The notes under the pieces: generated by a model | Databases searched by the model: none | Told to the model about the DNA's origin: nothing | What the model saw: only the letters and a program-made list of their open reading frames with translations | DNA from: Trebouxia sp. TZW2008 | Taxonomy: Eukaryota; Chlorophyta; Trebouxiophyceae; Trebouxiales; Trebouxiaceae | Assembly (NCBI GenBank): GCA_002118135.1 | Contig: BDIU01000138.1 | Coordinates: forward strand, 92,479 to 156,478 | Direction: 5' to 3' | DNA length: 64,000 nt | In this document: one piece after another, positions 1 to 12,200 of the stretch | Numbering within the stretch: the stretch's first letter is position 1 | Layout: each line of letters begins with the position of its first letter | Program-made: the position numbers and the translations under genes

Positions 1-3000
1 AGAACTGAAAACCACTGATATGCACTTGTAGCGGGTCAACATGCACATCACCAATGCCACCATGACGTCCATTGCAAGTCACCTCATATCACATCAGCAT
101 GAGCACACTTGTTATATTGCGTGCCTTGACCACCAGATTGACCAGCCCTTGTAGAGCCCTGTTGCAAGCTTTGGGCAACTGCCCCTCCATCAGGCATTGC
201 ATACCAAGACCGTATCCCATCAGCATGAGCACACTTGTGACATTACATGCCTTGAGCACCAGATCGCCCAGCCAGTGTATAGCCCTGCACCAATCTTCTG
301 GCAACTGCCCGTCAATCAGGCATTGCAAACCAAGACCGTATCACATGAGCATGAAGACACCTGTGATGTTGCATGCCCTGACCACCAGATTCACCAGCCG
401 TGGCAGAGCCCTGCCCCAAGCTTCTGGCAACTGCCCCTCAACCTGGCATTGCCCTGGGTTGAAAGCACCTAGCTGTAGTTCAATGAGGGCTGGAAAGGAA
501 GCTTCATCACTCCAGGACGCTGGCAGGGTCCCGCTGATGGGCATGTCTTGCAGCGTCAGGTTGCGGAGGTTGGGAAACGACCCTGGAGCGCCCCAAGATG
601 CTGGCAAAGGCCCTGCAACAAAAGTCGTTTCAGCAGCACTCCAGGACACTGGCAAGGTCCCGTTGATGGCCATGTCTTGCAAAGGCAGGTTTCTGAGGTT
701 GGGAAACGATCCTGGAGCGCCCCAAGATGCTGGCAAAGGACCTGCAATAGACGTCGTTTTAGCAATTTGCGTACTGTGCCAGCAGTCGTAAAAGCTGCAA
801 GCTGGCAGGTGGCCATTTGCTTAATGAATGTTTAGCGCTGCAAAGAGTGCAAAACAACTTTCTGTTGATTGGGGTCATTGCAATGCGCTGTGAACTTTGG
901 CAACTGTTGTGTTGAGGTCTTTGCACCAGCTCTGACGTGGTGATTCCAGAATCATTTCTGCACATTTCAGGGTCCAGAAGAAAGCAAGGTTGCAAGTGTC
1001 TTGCTGCTACTTGCATCATTGCTTCTGATATTATGCCATCAGAGCTTGTACAAAGACACCCACACAACACCATGCATGCAAGGCGCTTTCAGAAGGCATG
1101 GTTGCAAGCTTCACGCTGCTACCTGCATCATTGCTTCTGTTTGATGTTGTCAGAGCTTGTGCAAAGACACCAACAAAACATGATGCATGCAAGGCGCTTT
1201 CAGAAATCAAGGCTGCAAGCATCATGTTGCTATATAGAGTGCACATGTATGTGCAGCATAGCTTCTGGTTTCATGTCGTCAGAGCTTGTGCAAAGACACA
1301 ACACAGCATGATGTATACAAGGCGCTTTCAGGAAGCAGGGTTGCAAACATCATGCTGCTACGTGCATCATTGATTCTGGTTTCATGTCGTCAGAGCTTAC
1401 GCAAAGACACCGACACAACATGATGCATGCAAGGGGTTTTCACAAAGCAAGGCTGCAAGTTGAACCAGAAGCTTGCGGGGGGTTTGCGCAGCAAGGCTGT
1501 AACACCAATTAGATCAAAAAAGACTGCTTGAAGAGACGCAAACAATTGCATTTTAATCAAGCTTGATGACAAGTTCTGTGTGAGTTGCTAGGACTTTGCA
1601 TCTGACATGAAACGCCTGGAAGCAATAACAATGTCACATCTTCACAACGTTTGTCACCTGTAATGTTGCAGTTCTGTATGTACAGCACGCTTAGCTGTTG
1701 AAAGGCTGCTGGAGAACCATACTGCTCTGGCAAGGTGCCGGTCAAATTGTTATTGCCAATGAACAGCTGTTGCAGAGCTGGGAAAGAAGCATTTTCACCC
1801 CATGATGTAGGCAAGGAGCCTGTCAGGTCTGTGTCCCATAGCATTATGTGCTCAAGGGCTGGAAATGCTTCTGACTGACCCCAAGCAGCTGGCAATGATC
1901 CTGCAGGAAGAAAAGCAAGTGAGAAAACGCCTACGCCGCAAGGCGTGTTCAAGAGGGCTCAGATAGACAAGAGCGTCCTGACGCTGCTCTGATATAGCAG
2001 GAAGCCTCCTCAGAGGCCCTAGGGACAATTGGGCTGGTAATCCAAGGCACTGCTGCTCATGCCTTGTGCCTTTTTCCCTTTTCTGTTCCTGCACAGTGCC
2101 AGTTACTTTGCTTCATAGGCCCAAAGTAGCTGGCAAGAAGTTCACAATGTCATGCTTACCCCATCTAAAAGCAACAGGATGGTCATGCACACCTCAGCAC
2201 TTTGCATGCGCAACAGCAGACACACCACTTGCCTCGACGGTCTGACAAATGCATCTTGTCAGGGCTTTGCAAATTATCCACAGGTATGGAACAAGCTGGA
2301 GTTGGAAGTGTTTGAACGAAGCATGCTGACAGGTTGCACATCATGCATGCTACCTGCTGACATCCTGTAGCAAGCCCAGGCATGGGCCAAATTGTGTGCC
2401 TTCATCCAGAATGCATGCACCTAAGCATTATGCTGCGGCCCAATCCATATGCATTGACTTCAGCTTTGGTTAATTTCTGCAAACACTCCTTCACCCAAGG
2501 AATAAAAGCATGATGCTTGCAATGTGCAAAATGCAGCTGTGCGACCTTTTGAAATGGGGAACATGACGGGGACAACTTCATGCGAGCAAACCACCTGAAA
2601 TATGGGTTGCTGACAAGTTCAGGACCCTGAGCGCTGCAAGCGCTGGACTCTGGCCCCATTCAGCCGCTAGAGTCCCAGAAAGGTTAGATGCTGCCAAGAC
2701 AACAGACTGCAAAGCTGGGAAGGCATGGGCGTCAGCCCAAGATGTTGGCAAATCTGGCAGGCTGCCTGTCAGGGTGAGATTGACCAAGGAATGTAGAGAC
2801 CCCAGAGCCTGCCATGTGCTTTGAGAGCAGTTTCTGGGAAGGATGCTATTGATGGAGTAGCCGGAGGGCTCATACAGACCCTCCCAACCAAGCAGGCTCA
2901 GCAGTTCTAGTTCGCGAGCAGTCACGGTCTGACTGCTTTCATCAGCCTGTCCCTCAGCAGTGGCTGCTGGGCTGACTTGTTTGGGGTTATTTTGAACGCT

Positions 3001-3149
3001 AGGAGCTGCAGGTGACGACTGGCCGGTCGCAGTAAGACTGCAAGCGCTGAGCAGACTGCACAGCGTCCAAATCGCCCTATCGCCCTAGACGCATGAGCTC
3101 TGCATCGTCGTCGGAACTTCAGCTGTCTTGCCCTGTTAGAAAATCCCAT
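1..3149 (-). CDS. Leucine-rich-repeat protein, partial, continues past left edge
   Basis: Several minus-strand exons encode plant/algal-type LRRs of the form LPxxWGxxxxFPxLxxLxLxxxxLxGTLP. Seen exons: about 3080-2595 (N-terminal cap with the ELELLSLLGWEG segment and the first repeats), 1900-1658 and 741-361. Junction phases agree: 1900-1658 ends ACA+G and the next exon begins GT. The segment just before the cap reads as a hydrophobic, signal-like stretch (WTLCSLLSAC), but its frame meets a TAG a few codons upstream next to a duplicated 8-bp AGGGCGAT, so the start is unresolved; 3149 is only the first upstream ATG in another frame. Extracellular or receptor-like proteins of this type usually bind ligands or act in defence, but no kinase or membrane domain is visible here. 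Introns hold tandem repeats, and the 3' edge of exon 741-361 is repeated downstream. Confidence 0.7.
92..335 (-). repeat. Repeated 3' edges of the LRR exon with donor
   Basis: On the minus strand the end of the LRR exon (motif LVNLVVRACNITG, then GTGTCT) is followed by two diverged copies of the same exon end plus intron start, unit about 134 bp. The copies retain NLVV/DLVLKACNVTS-like coding. Confidence 0.7.
600..741 (-). repeat. In-frame 126-bp tandem duplication in LRR exon
   Basis: The segment beginning PLPASWGAPGSFPNLRNL occurs twice with a 126-bp (42-codon) offset. A TTGCAG acceptor-like string precedes each copy, so the first copy could be read through in frame or skipped in favour of the second acceptor. 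Confidence 0.65.
1000..1460. repeat. Intronic minisatellite, about 118-bp unit
   Basis: Four to five diverged tandem copies containing CAGAGCTTGTGCAAAGACAC and GGCGCTTTCAG. They lie between LRR exons 1900-1658 and 741-361, so they are intronic. Confidence 0.75.
1925..2100 (+). repeat. Dispersed repeat R2, copy 1
   Basis: About 175 bp matching 58465-58640, including GCGTCCTGACGCTGCTCTGA, AGCAGGAAGCCTC, CCCTAGGGACAATTG and CTCATGCCTTGT. No coding potential is seen; family type unknown. Confidence 0.7.
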
Positions 3150-3169
3150 ATCAGGCAGATCAGATTTAC

Positions 3170-3568
3170 AGCTCGCGTTTGCGCATCAACAAACTGACAA
3201 CGCCTTCGCGCCGCAATCGACAGCACCCACCTCATGCGCTGCTGTCTTGCGAGCCAAAGTCGCCAGTGTTCTCCAAGACAAGCCTGCGTCACGGCAGCTG
3301 TTCAGGCTGACCCATCTCTGCAAGACAGACCTAGCGAAATATGACAGCATCGCAGCTGCTATCTCAACGGAATTACACGAAGTGCATAAATTGCAGGCAA
3401 AGCTTGCGAATAGACAGTCGTCGGCTCCTGCAAAATGCTGGTTCCATGTTCTCGGCATAGCAGACCCAGGCGGAGGGCAGTTGAGAAAGTCGAGGAAGCG
3501 AACGCGTGAGAGACTCTCCTTCATTGGTCATCGGCCTCGTGAAGCACTGCGGTACGTCTCTTCCTACT
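3170..3568 (+). other. Unresolved open stretch beside the LRR 5' end
   Basis: A GC-richer open frame on the plus strand without an in-frame ATG (it would need an upstream exon), encoding a basic segment with RAKVASVLQDKPASRQLF and KSRKRTRERLSF. It is divergent to the LRR gene and may mark the 5' exon of an otherwise unseen gene, or be chance. A minus-strand ATG frame also crosses it. No family recognised. Confidence 0.25.
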
Positions 3569-4189
3569 GAAGCGCCATCCGCGTCAGTAGCGCGTGCACT
3601 GTGCAACAAAATTGCAAGTCATTGAGCTTTGCAGCAACTTGCACAATGTCATGGGCATGATTGGTCAATTGATATAATATAGCTATAATAGTTTGTAGAA
3701 CAGCAATGCAGCATCGCCACGTTTCTTCCCAAAGATTTGTTTTCTTCTGGAGCATGACTCTCACTGTGTGCACAATGATTCGGATTGCCGTCATTCAACT
3801 CAAGCCCAAAACTGGTGATTCCATACTGCTGTCAAGGCAGCTGCAAGATCTAACATTTTCATTTCCACTAACACGTGATGCTGTGATCATGATCTTGCAT
3901 TGATGCATAAAATGAACAAAAGCATCATCAATGCCATCAGCAAGCGCAAATGCTGACCATAAATCAGCCATACAGACAGCAATACTTTCAGGCAATCAGA
4001 CAGCAGTACAAGTAATCATGTCACTGCTACATGACTGCCTTACACGGCCCCATAAAGGATATCAAGCTTTGAAGCGGATTGGCATTTACTATACAACATG
4101 AAACTACTGTCAAATAAAGAATCAGTTGCTTCGCGACACATACACAGCCTCAGTCCAGCGTGTCACTTACCCCAGCACAAATGTTGTTG

Positions 4190-4560
4190 TATGAGCAACA
4201 CCAGCACTCCATAACATTTCTGATTAAGTTCAGATTGGGAAGAAATAGCTGGCAAAAGCGACAGCAGCAGAGCTCTGCGCCCAGGTTGCAGCCAGGCATA
4301 GGTTTGCCGCAGCTGCCAACCCAAGTTGCACCCAAGTTGCACATACTTTGATGACCCACTGCATTCTCCTTCGTCACCAGTAAGTGCTGGCTGTTTAGCT
4401 CCATCCACTTTTGCCTGCTATTGCTTAACAAGTTCAGGTTGGGAAAAAATAGCTGGCAAAAGCAACAGCAGAAGAGCTCTTGGCCCAAATTGCAGCCAGG
4501 CATACATATGCTACAGCTGCGCACCCAATTTGCACATACTTTGATGACCCACTGCTTAGT
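4190..4560 (-). repeat. Two-copy exon-end/donor duplication, about 193 bp
   Basis: GTGGGTCATCAAA followed by the donor GTATGTGCAA occurs at about 4540-4560 and again near 4347-4362. The following intron sequence (AGCTATTT, CCCAA, CTGAACTT) is also duplicated. Confidence 0.7.
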
Positions 4561-7500
4561 CCTTCAGCACTATCGACTGCTGCCTGTGAAGCCTCACTGC
4601 TTTGGCCTTTACGACTGTCACCTGCTGCCTTTGATGCTCCACTGCTGTGTCCTTTATCACTATCAACTGCTGTCTGTCCACCTCCCCTCACTTGTGCCTC
4701 TGCTGACGGCAGATCAGGCAAAGGCGGCAACTCAGCATGGCTTGCGTGATCTTGGAATAATCGACTGGACGCAGTGCTATCTTGCGCACTGTCTCGTGAT
4801 TCAAGAAAAGCAGCTGCTTTCTGTGCCATGGTGGATGCATTCTCTGGCTGTGTTTTGCTTGATGCTGTACTAACTTGGACGTTGCCAGATGATCCTGCAG
4901 TTGACTCCTGATCAGCCAGCGCAGGCTTACTAAGGCCTGAAGCTGACTCATGATCGCCCAATGCAGCAGAGTTACTCAGGCCTGAAGCTGACGCATGATC
5001 AGTGAACTCGGCAGAGGTACTGTGGCCTTTTGAATCCTCATTGCTGCCATGCACTGAAACTTTGTCACCTTGGCTAACAGTTGACAATGAAGCTGTCAAA
5101 GCAGTGTCATGCTGCTGGGCAGCTTCAGCATGGTTTGAAAGTGACAGAGATCGCTTGCATGTCTTCTCAGATGGTCTGCGAGCTCCAGCCTTTGGGCTAG
5201 TGCAGCAGTTTCTGTCCTGGTTCATTTGAGCAGACCTTGCTTGCAAAGGCCGATCTAGGGCCAGTACAAGTGCACTGAGACTTCCGTCAGGCATCAATGC
5301 TCCAACAGTGTGACTGAAGTCAGACATAGCAGAGGGAGTGGCTTCGGTGGAGTCATCCTGCGCAGTGGCGGCTTCCTGGGAACTTCCTGTGCTGCCAGAG
5401 TGTGAATTGGCGCTGTCATGTGGCGTGTCTGGCACCTGCTGACCTGCAGGTGGTCAATTTGACAATCAATCAATCTATCAGTCACTCAATCAGCCAGTCG
5501 ATCAGGCAGTGTAAGGCTCAGACACCCAAAAGATGTTGCTGTGTTTGGACCCAACAGTTGAACAGGCTTGAACTTGGATGCCAGATGCTACACAGATTGG
5601 TGCTTGCGTACTTTCTGTCAACAAGTGCATGCAAAGCATGTGAACACTGCATCCAAAATGCATTGCTGTTACAACAAAATTGTTACAAGTGGAGGGGACT
5701 ACATGCAGCTGAGGATTGAGATTGTCTTCAGGCTGACTGACGATACAGCGCTTCACTAGGGTAGTGCCATGCACAGCACATAAGATGACTACGATACCCA
5801 TACAGCAGGAGATTTTGTCTCTACCCACAACCTTGCTGCTGGGCTGACATGACATGCTGTGCTTGCCTTACATGTCACGTCAAACATGCATGCGTCAACA
5901 GAAAATGCTCACAAAGTTGCTGCTAGCATGACATGCTGCACTCAAAAGGTGTCGTCTTTGTGTGCATGCACTCAAAAACAGGCTCACAAACTTGCTGCTG
6001 AGCTAGCATGACATGCTGTGCTCAAGAGGTGTCACCTTAGATGTACATGCGCTCCAACAAAATGCTCACAAACTTGCTGCTAAGCTAGTATGACATGTTG
6101 TGCTCGAGAGGTGTCACCATTGATATGCATACCTGAAGATTGGGCAAAACTTTGCTGCCCAGCTGGCATGACATCACCTCGCAAGCACATGACGTCATGC
6201 TGGCTTGGCATCAAAGTTTTGCCCATTCTTTGGGCAATGATGGATACGCACAAAAAAACAATTGCTCACAAACTTGCTGCTAAGCTGTCATGACATTTTG
6301 TGCTCACAGAATGTCACGTCAAATGTGCACAAACTGAAATTAAATGCTCACAAGCTTGCTGCTAAGCTAGCATGACATGTTGTGTACATGAGGTGTCACG
6401 TTGAATGTGCATACGTTCAAGAAAAGATGCTCTCGCTTCTGCCAACCCTGCAACCAGTTCTGCCAAACTAGCCTGCTCACTTGCCTCAAGCATGTGAGTC
6501 TGAGCTCTGCTGAGTGTTGCAGTAAGAATTTGAGAGTCTTGTAGTCCACGCCTGCAAACGTAGCATCGATTCTGAGCTTTGTTGAGTGTCATTGCAACAG
6601 CTTAAGAGTTTGTGCCTGAAACTGCAGCATGAAAATCTGAGCTCTGATGAGTGTCACTGTAAGAGGTTGAGAGTCTTGTCAACGATGCCTGCAAGTGCAG
6701 CATATGAGTCTTAGCTCTGTTGAGAGCTGTGGTGAAAGGTTGGCAGTCTTGCAGACCATGCGTGGAAATGCAGCATCTGAGTCTGAGCTCAGTCAAGTAT
6801 CACAATAAGAGCTTGAGAGTCTCGTGGTCTATGCCTGCAAGTGCAGCATGTGACACTCAGCTCTGTTCAATGTCGGAGTGATCATTTTGGATGCCTGTGA
6901 TCCAAAAAAGCAGCGCATGAGTCTGAGCTATGTTGAGTGTCATACACAGAATGCGGGAGTCTTGCAAATGATGCCATTGCAGACAGATCAACTTGTGTGT
7001 AGCACTAAAAATGCTGTGAGACTGCAATGCACTGGTGCATTGTCAAGCTGTCACCTTGAGCAAACTTCTGACAACACACAAACTTGCATGTAGCACTGGC
7101 AATAACATGAACCTGCAATGCACTAACTCATTGTCAGGCTGTCACCTTGTGGAGACTTCTGACAACACATGAACTTTTATGTAGCACTGGCAACAAAGTG
7201 AGACTGCAATGCAGTGACGCATTGTCAGGCTGTCACCTTGTAGCTGAGTCAGCCTGCTCAGAGTTGACTAATGGGCCCATCTGACTGTTGAGCAGCTGAT
7301 CAGCTGCCTGCCTGGCTACCACTCTAGCTTCTGCAAGTCATCAAGTTCCTGTTAGCCCTTAGCAGGGTTTTACTCGATTCAAGACTTGGGCAAAGCAGAG
7401 TGAGCTTGTTGAGTATTATTTCAGTGACAGCATTAGTAACTGTTGAGTTGTAAACCCAGCTCATTGTATGACAGACATTGACTGCGCATCAAGCGTAAGG

Positions 7501-8826
7501 GGTTGTGGATGCTGATTGCACATCAAGATGCTCATAGAGCAATGCTGTACCAGTATGGCGTTGCAAATATGCAACACAACATGGAACGCTGTGGAGCATC
7601 ACTCACTCGCAAGCCGCCTATTCACGCATGCAAGATTGCATTAGGGCTAGCATCAACCAATGCTTTGAATAGGTCAAAGCATTGGTTGATGTAATGCAAG
7701 ATAGGACTGATGGCAAGACTTGGCTTTGCTATGCTGGAATGAGCATCACCATGAAGTTGTTGTGTGTGCCGGTAAGCCTACTGCTGCAAGTCATGAACCT
7801 GAGCTCAGGCTCGCTCACTGCTGTGAGCACACCAATATAGAACACAAGACAGGACTGATGGCAGGTCAAGACCTTGCTTGGATGGAATGAGCGTCACCAT
7901 GAAGATGTTGTGTGCGCTGATAAGCCTGCTGTTGCAAATGGTCAACTTGAGCCTGCGCTTCCTGAAGTGTGTGCACCTCAGGCAATTGCAATACCAAACC
8001 ACCCAGGTCTGTCTGCTCAACAGCATACTGAATCCAGCGCTGTGCAGCATTGTGCTTGTGCTGTCTGTGAGCAGCTGGGTGTGGCTCTTGCTGTATTGGT
8101 GTGGCTGGAATGGATGCCTTCACAGTCTGCGGACACAAAAGTTGCTGGTGAAAGTGACGTGCCACAGGAAAGGGCATGATCTGCGTGGGTTGCATTTGTA
8201 ACAAACAATATGCAATCGTCTTTATTTTGTCTGCGCCAGCTGCGACATATGCTGGACCATTTCATGTGCAGAGTGCGTGCAGATCTGCACCTCGTTGGAG
8301 GTCCTCTCGTCCCGCTGCCATGCCGATTTGCCGCTGTCTAGTACAAGCGGTTTCCAGGAACCTGACAGGCTGTGTACTAGAGCTTGCGGGAGGGGAGTCG
8401 GATCAGGCTCAGGATCCTGCCGTTTATCTTCGATCTCGAGAATGCGGTGCAACACCGAGCCCGTAGGGTCAGAAGGCGCACTCGAACTGCTAACGGCGGC
8501 CAGAATTGCATTGCTGGCAGCTGACAGGCCCAACTTCTCGCGCAACCGCTTCCTGGCCCTGTCAAACTCAGCTGACATCTGCAAGTGTGAAACACCCCCA
8601 GCTCGAGCGGCAGAATGTTTCCGAAAGCGCTCAATGATGGCAGTCAGTACTCAAACACAAGATTATTGTCTTGCCACGCTTCAGCTAGTTGATGCGGCGT
8701 CCAAAGAATCCAGTCAAACTCGAAGTAAATAGACAAAACCAGCTGCGCATGCACACAGGTGTGGAAGGGGTGGTGGCACGGAGCAAAAGACGCCCGCAAG
8801 TAGAGGCGCAAGAACAGATACCTCAT
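4347..8826 (-). CDS. Hypothetical multi-exon protein with coiled-coil and Ser-rich exons
   Basis: Not recognised. Minus-strand exons that look real by splice sites and composition: about 8826-8662 (segment WILWTPHQLAEAWQDN); 8578 to about 8229 (starts MSAEFDRARKRLREKLG, charged helix); 8180-7898 (Gln-rich, LQEAQAQVDHLQQQAYQRTQ, coiled-coil-like); 6551-6415 (Ala/Leu-rich helix ILTATLSRAQTHML); 5435-4540 (about 300 residues, Ser/Asp/Ala-rich, disordered-looking, with repeated DHxSASGLS-type units). Start, end and the joins between some exons are not proven. Exon edges are tandemly repeated: acceptor side of 6551-6415 (copies at 6560-6960), donor side of 8180-7898 (copy near 7740-7790) and donor side of 5435-4540 (copy ending near 4347). 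It could be two genes. Confidence 0.45.
5860..6400. repeat. Tandem repeat, roughly 100-bp unit
   Basis: Repeated CACAAACTTGCTGCTAAGCT and ATGACATGTTGTGCTC blocks, five or so diverged copies, lying in the intron after exon 6551-6415 of the minus-strand gene. Confidence 0.7.
6560..6960 (-). repeat. Repeated 5' exon edges (acceptor plus exon start)
   Basis: On the minus strand, copies of TTGCAGGCxTxGAxxACxAGACTCTCAA followed by an AGAGCTCAGACTCA-like block recur with a spacing of about 100 bp upstream of the intact exon beginning at 6551. Confidence 0.7.
6990..7245. repeat. Tandem repeat with TTGTCAGGCTGTCACCTTG core
   Basis: Three diverged copies of a unit of about 90 bp containing TGCAATGCA and TTGTCAGGCTGTCACCTTG. 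The flanking 7245-7640 shows nothing else I can support. Confidence 0.6.
7635..7699. repeat. Perfect 18-bp inverted repeat, long hairpin
   Basis: Arms 7651-7668 and 7674-7691 are exact reverse complements around a 5-nt loop. Outer arms (TTGCATTA at about 7636-7643 and TAATGCAA at 7692-7699) extend the stem past a one-sided bulge. It sits in intronic or intergenic DNA of the minus-strand hypothetical gene. Confidence 0.75.
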
Positions 8827-9220
8827 GCATCCTGGGCCTTACAACGCGCACGCTCCCCACAGCATTGCGGATGAGCTGTTGTGGCATTGCAACAGCAAAA
8901 CGATGACATCAAGGGCCCAGGGCGGCCTGAAACGGCCTGACCCCTTGCTGCCTGCTGTTGACCTTGAACATGAGCAACTGATGCGGCTATTGGTGCTCAG
9001 GTGCGACTGTGGATGTTCTATCACAGAATGTCTTTTGTCTGCAGGTGAAGGGTGCGTCCTACTATTAAATGTGGCAGGCAAAATTGATCGTTGTGCTAAG
9101 ATTTTGAGCCTGCAACCCACAACTGCAAGGAGCAGTCCACTTTGTTTTGCAGCACATTCGCTGAGCACATAGCATGTTTCTGTGCTGGTGCAAAAGGTCT
9201 GATGTAGGAACAGCTTCCTT

Positions 9221-12200
9221 CAATCACTCTTGCTTTGTAAAATATAGCTTCTTTGTGCGTTGGCGCAGCAGAGTCTGATACAAAAACAGCCATAGAAATG
9301 GGTACACAAACACCAACCCCTGTAAGGAAAGATAGCACAGTCAGCAGCGGTACAAGCCCAGCATGCGTTTGATGTTTGGGTGGACAATTGCCACAGACTA
9401 GCATTTTTATGCAAAGTACACTTGCATTGTGCTTTGGCCAAATAGAAGCAAGCTGGTTGCTGCATGCAACAGCACATTCAAGTCAGCATCTGTTTCATTG
9501 CTGAATCTCCATGCATCATCCTGCACATATCCAGCTGAGGCCCCTAGGCCTGTCCATCATGCGCTGTGAACTAATGCATGCATGAAGGCACGCATGTACG
9601 CGTGAGTGAGTGAGTGAGTGAGTGAGTGAGTGAGTGAGTGAGTGAGGGAGTGAAGCAATGAGTGAGTGAGATTGAGGGGGTAAAAGAACATATGAATGTG
9701 TGAATGAAATGAAGATAAGCAAAGAAAGGAAGGAAGCAGATATGTAAAACTGACACCTAAACAAAGCCACACAGCTAAGCTTAGCAATACACGAGCAACT
9801 CCTGCATGCATGACACAGCACAAAGGACTGAGAAAGCTCAGCAGCACATTGATGTGCTGATATCAGCCTTGTGTGGTTGCAAGCGTCTTGATGATGTGAT
9901 GCAAAAGCCAGAGGCCTGACTCAAATTCTGCTGCAGTGCAGTGAACAAGTGTATTGATGATGTGACTCAAAAGGCAGGAGTTGGATTTGCATTGCAGTGC
10001 AGCGCAGTCAGTGAGGTTATTGATGATGTGACTTAAAAGGCAGGAATTGGAATTGCATTGCACTGCAGCATAACTAGTGAGGGTATTGATAATGCAACTC
10101 AAAATGCAGGAATTGGAATTGCACTGCAGCGCAGATAGTTCAGCAGACTGCATACCTGAATGAACAGGTGGTAGTCAAAGGCAAAGTTGTAAGCATTGGG
10201 CAGGGCAATGCTGTTCAGCTTGCTGTCTCTAAGGAAGGGCAAGGCTTTGAGCATCAGAGCCATTTCAGCCACCATGCCAACAGGATACAAAGGGATGAAC
10301 AAAGTGTACCTGAACACCGTAACAACAGTAACAGTCATAGCCATCTCTGAAAAGTTGGATAAGTAATTCAACGAATGAACAAACAGACAAGTACAATATT
10401 GTCGAAGATGATGATCATGATAGATCTTTCAAAGCAAATTATCAGAAGCGAACGTTTCATCAAAGTCAGCGTGGGTCAAATCTGCCGACAAAAATGCAAT
10501 CGCATCTGAAGCGACGAATGTAATGACTATATGCTGTACAAATTCTGCAGTACATTTGATGAATGTATGCATGTGATGAATACACACTATACACCATGTG
10601 CAGCATTTATATCAACTCAGATCTGAGTTGTGTCACAAATACTGTTGTGCCCAAGCAACCTTTAAGGCTCAAAAGCAATTACACGTAGCTGCCTGCCCTG
10701 GACTGTGAACTCAACTGATTGAGATAGATATCAGTCAAACAATCAACAAATCACTCAATCAATTTCACTGTCGTTGGGACCCAACCAGAGGGTCAACAGA
10801 CAATGTCAACAATGAATCAATGCAAAACAGACACCTCAACTGAAAGTAGCATGCAATCTGATGTATTGACATTCGTCAATAGAGCACCTGGATAGCTAGG
10901 GAGATGAAGGAGGGGTATCAAGTGGTGCGTACCTGAGCCATGTGAGCCATGATGGGCAGTGATTCGTGAGGGTGGCAGCATAACATGGATACCTCACAAC
11001 CTGCAACACAAACAGGGACATGAGCGCCCCACAGCAACATCACTGTCAATGTACAGATCACACCAAATCATGTGTCCCTTGCCTATTCATGGAAGATGTT
11101 AGGCTCATCATGACAAACAATGAGTACACATGGACAGATATGGCAAGCTTGATGTGTCCAAGCTCTATTGATGGATGCTTGTGGTCACACCAGTTCTGAA
11201 TGAGACAATGATATAACAGTGCGTTTCATGCAGAGAAGGCAACACAGGCAGGCTGACAGTCAAATGAGATAGCATCAAAAGATGACAGCATTCATTCATT
11301 CATTCATTGTAAACGTGGGCTAGGCAGGCTCAGCCGGCCCATCTAGGTACGTACAGAAGCAAGCAACTGTCTCAAACCAGTGCAATCATGTGCTAACCTA
11401 GACCATTTATATTGGACATGGAGGGCGGAGAGGTCCACGATAGACTGGGAATCGGACAAGCAACGTGCTGCGTATGAGTCTGCCTTGATGGCAGCAATGC
11501 CCAACATGCAAATGCGTTTGAATTTATCTTGCATATGAACTGTGCAAATTTGTTCAAATGTTATTGGACTAATGTTGCTCCATTTGACGCTGCTCTGGCT
11601 GCAGCAATGCAAAACATGCATGTTGTCATCATATGCCCATGTCAAACATGTGCCAATGGGTTGACCACATCTTACTTATTGTTACTTACTAACTCTGCAA
11701 ATGTGAAACGTGCGTAAATTCAGAGGCAGGCTAGCTGGGCTCAAAAGCCTTGCTAGGTGCTAGGTGCTAGGTAGTCACCAAATAACTGTCTCCCATCAGC
11801 AATCTAGTCTGTATACATGCTGAATGCACAAACACGATTGCAGCTGCATAGTCTTTACCTCTGATAGAGCCCACACCAACAACAGGACAGCTGCTGCGGG
11901 ATCAGGCCACAACTGCCAAACACACATTCAACGTCAAATACATGAAAAGAAAAGTACCTCAAGAGCAAAGTTTGTGCAATTGGGCGTCAACATGGAAGCT
12001 TCTGTCAGCAGAAGCAGCTTGGGATTGCTGCCTTTCAAGCAACAACTGATCCAATACATGACAGGGTGCTAATGTAGCATTGCTGTGCTTGTCAGGCGTT
12101 GACAGGAGCAAGTAAATCAGCATGAGGACACAGGCCTGAAGCTTGGATGCAGCAGTGCTCCGCTTAACACGGTTCAAGGCACAAGCAAGTCAGCAAGAAG

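Noticed and set aside
9557..9847. Open frame encoding HSLTHSLT repeats
   Set aside because: Pure translation of the GAGT microsatellite; no flanking coding signal.
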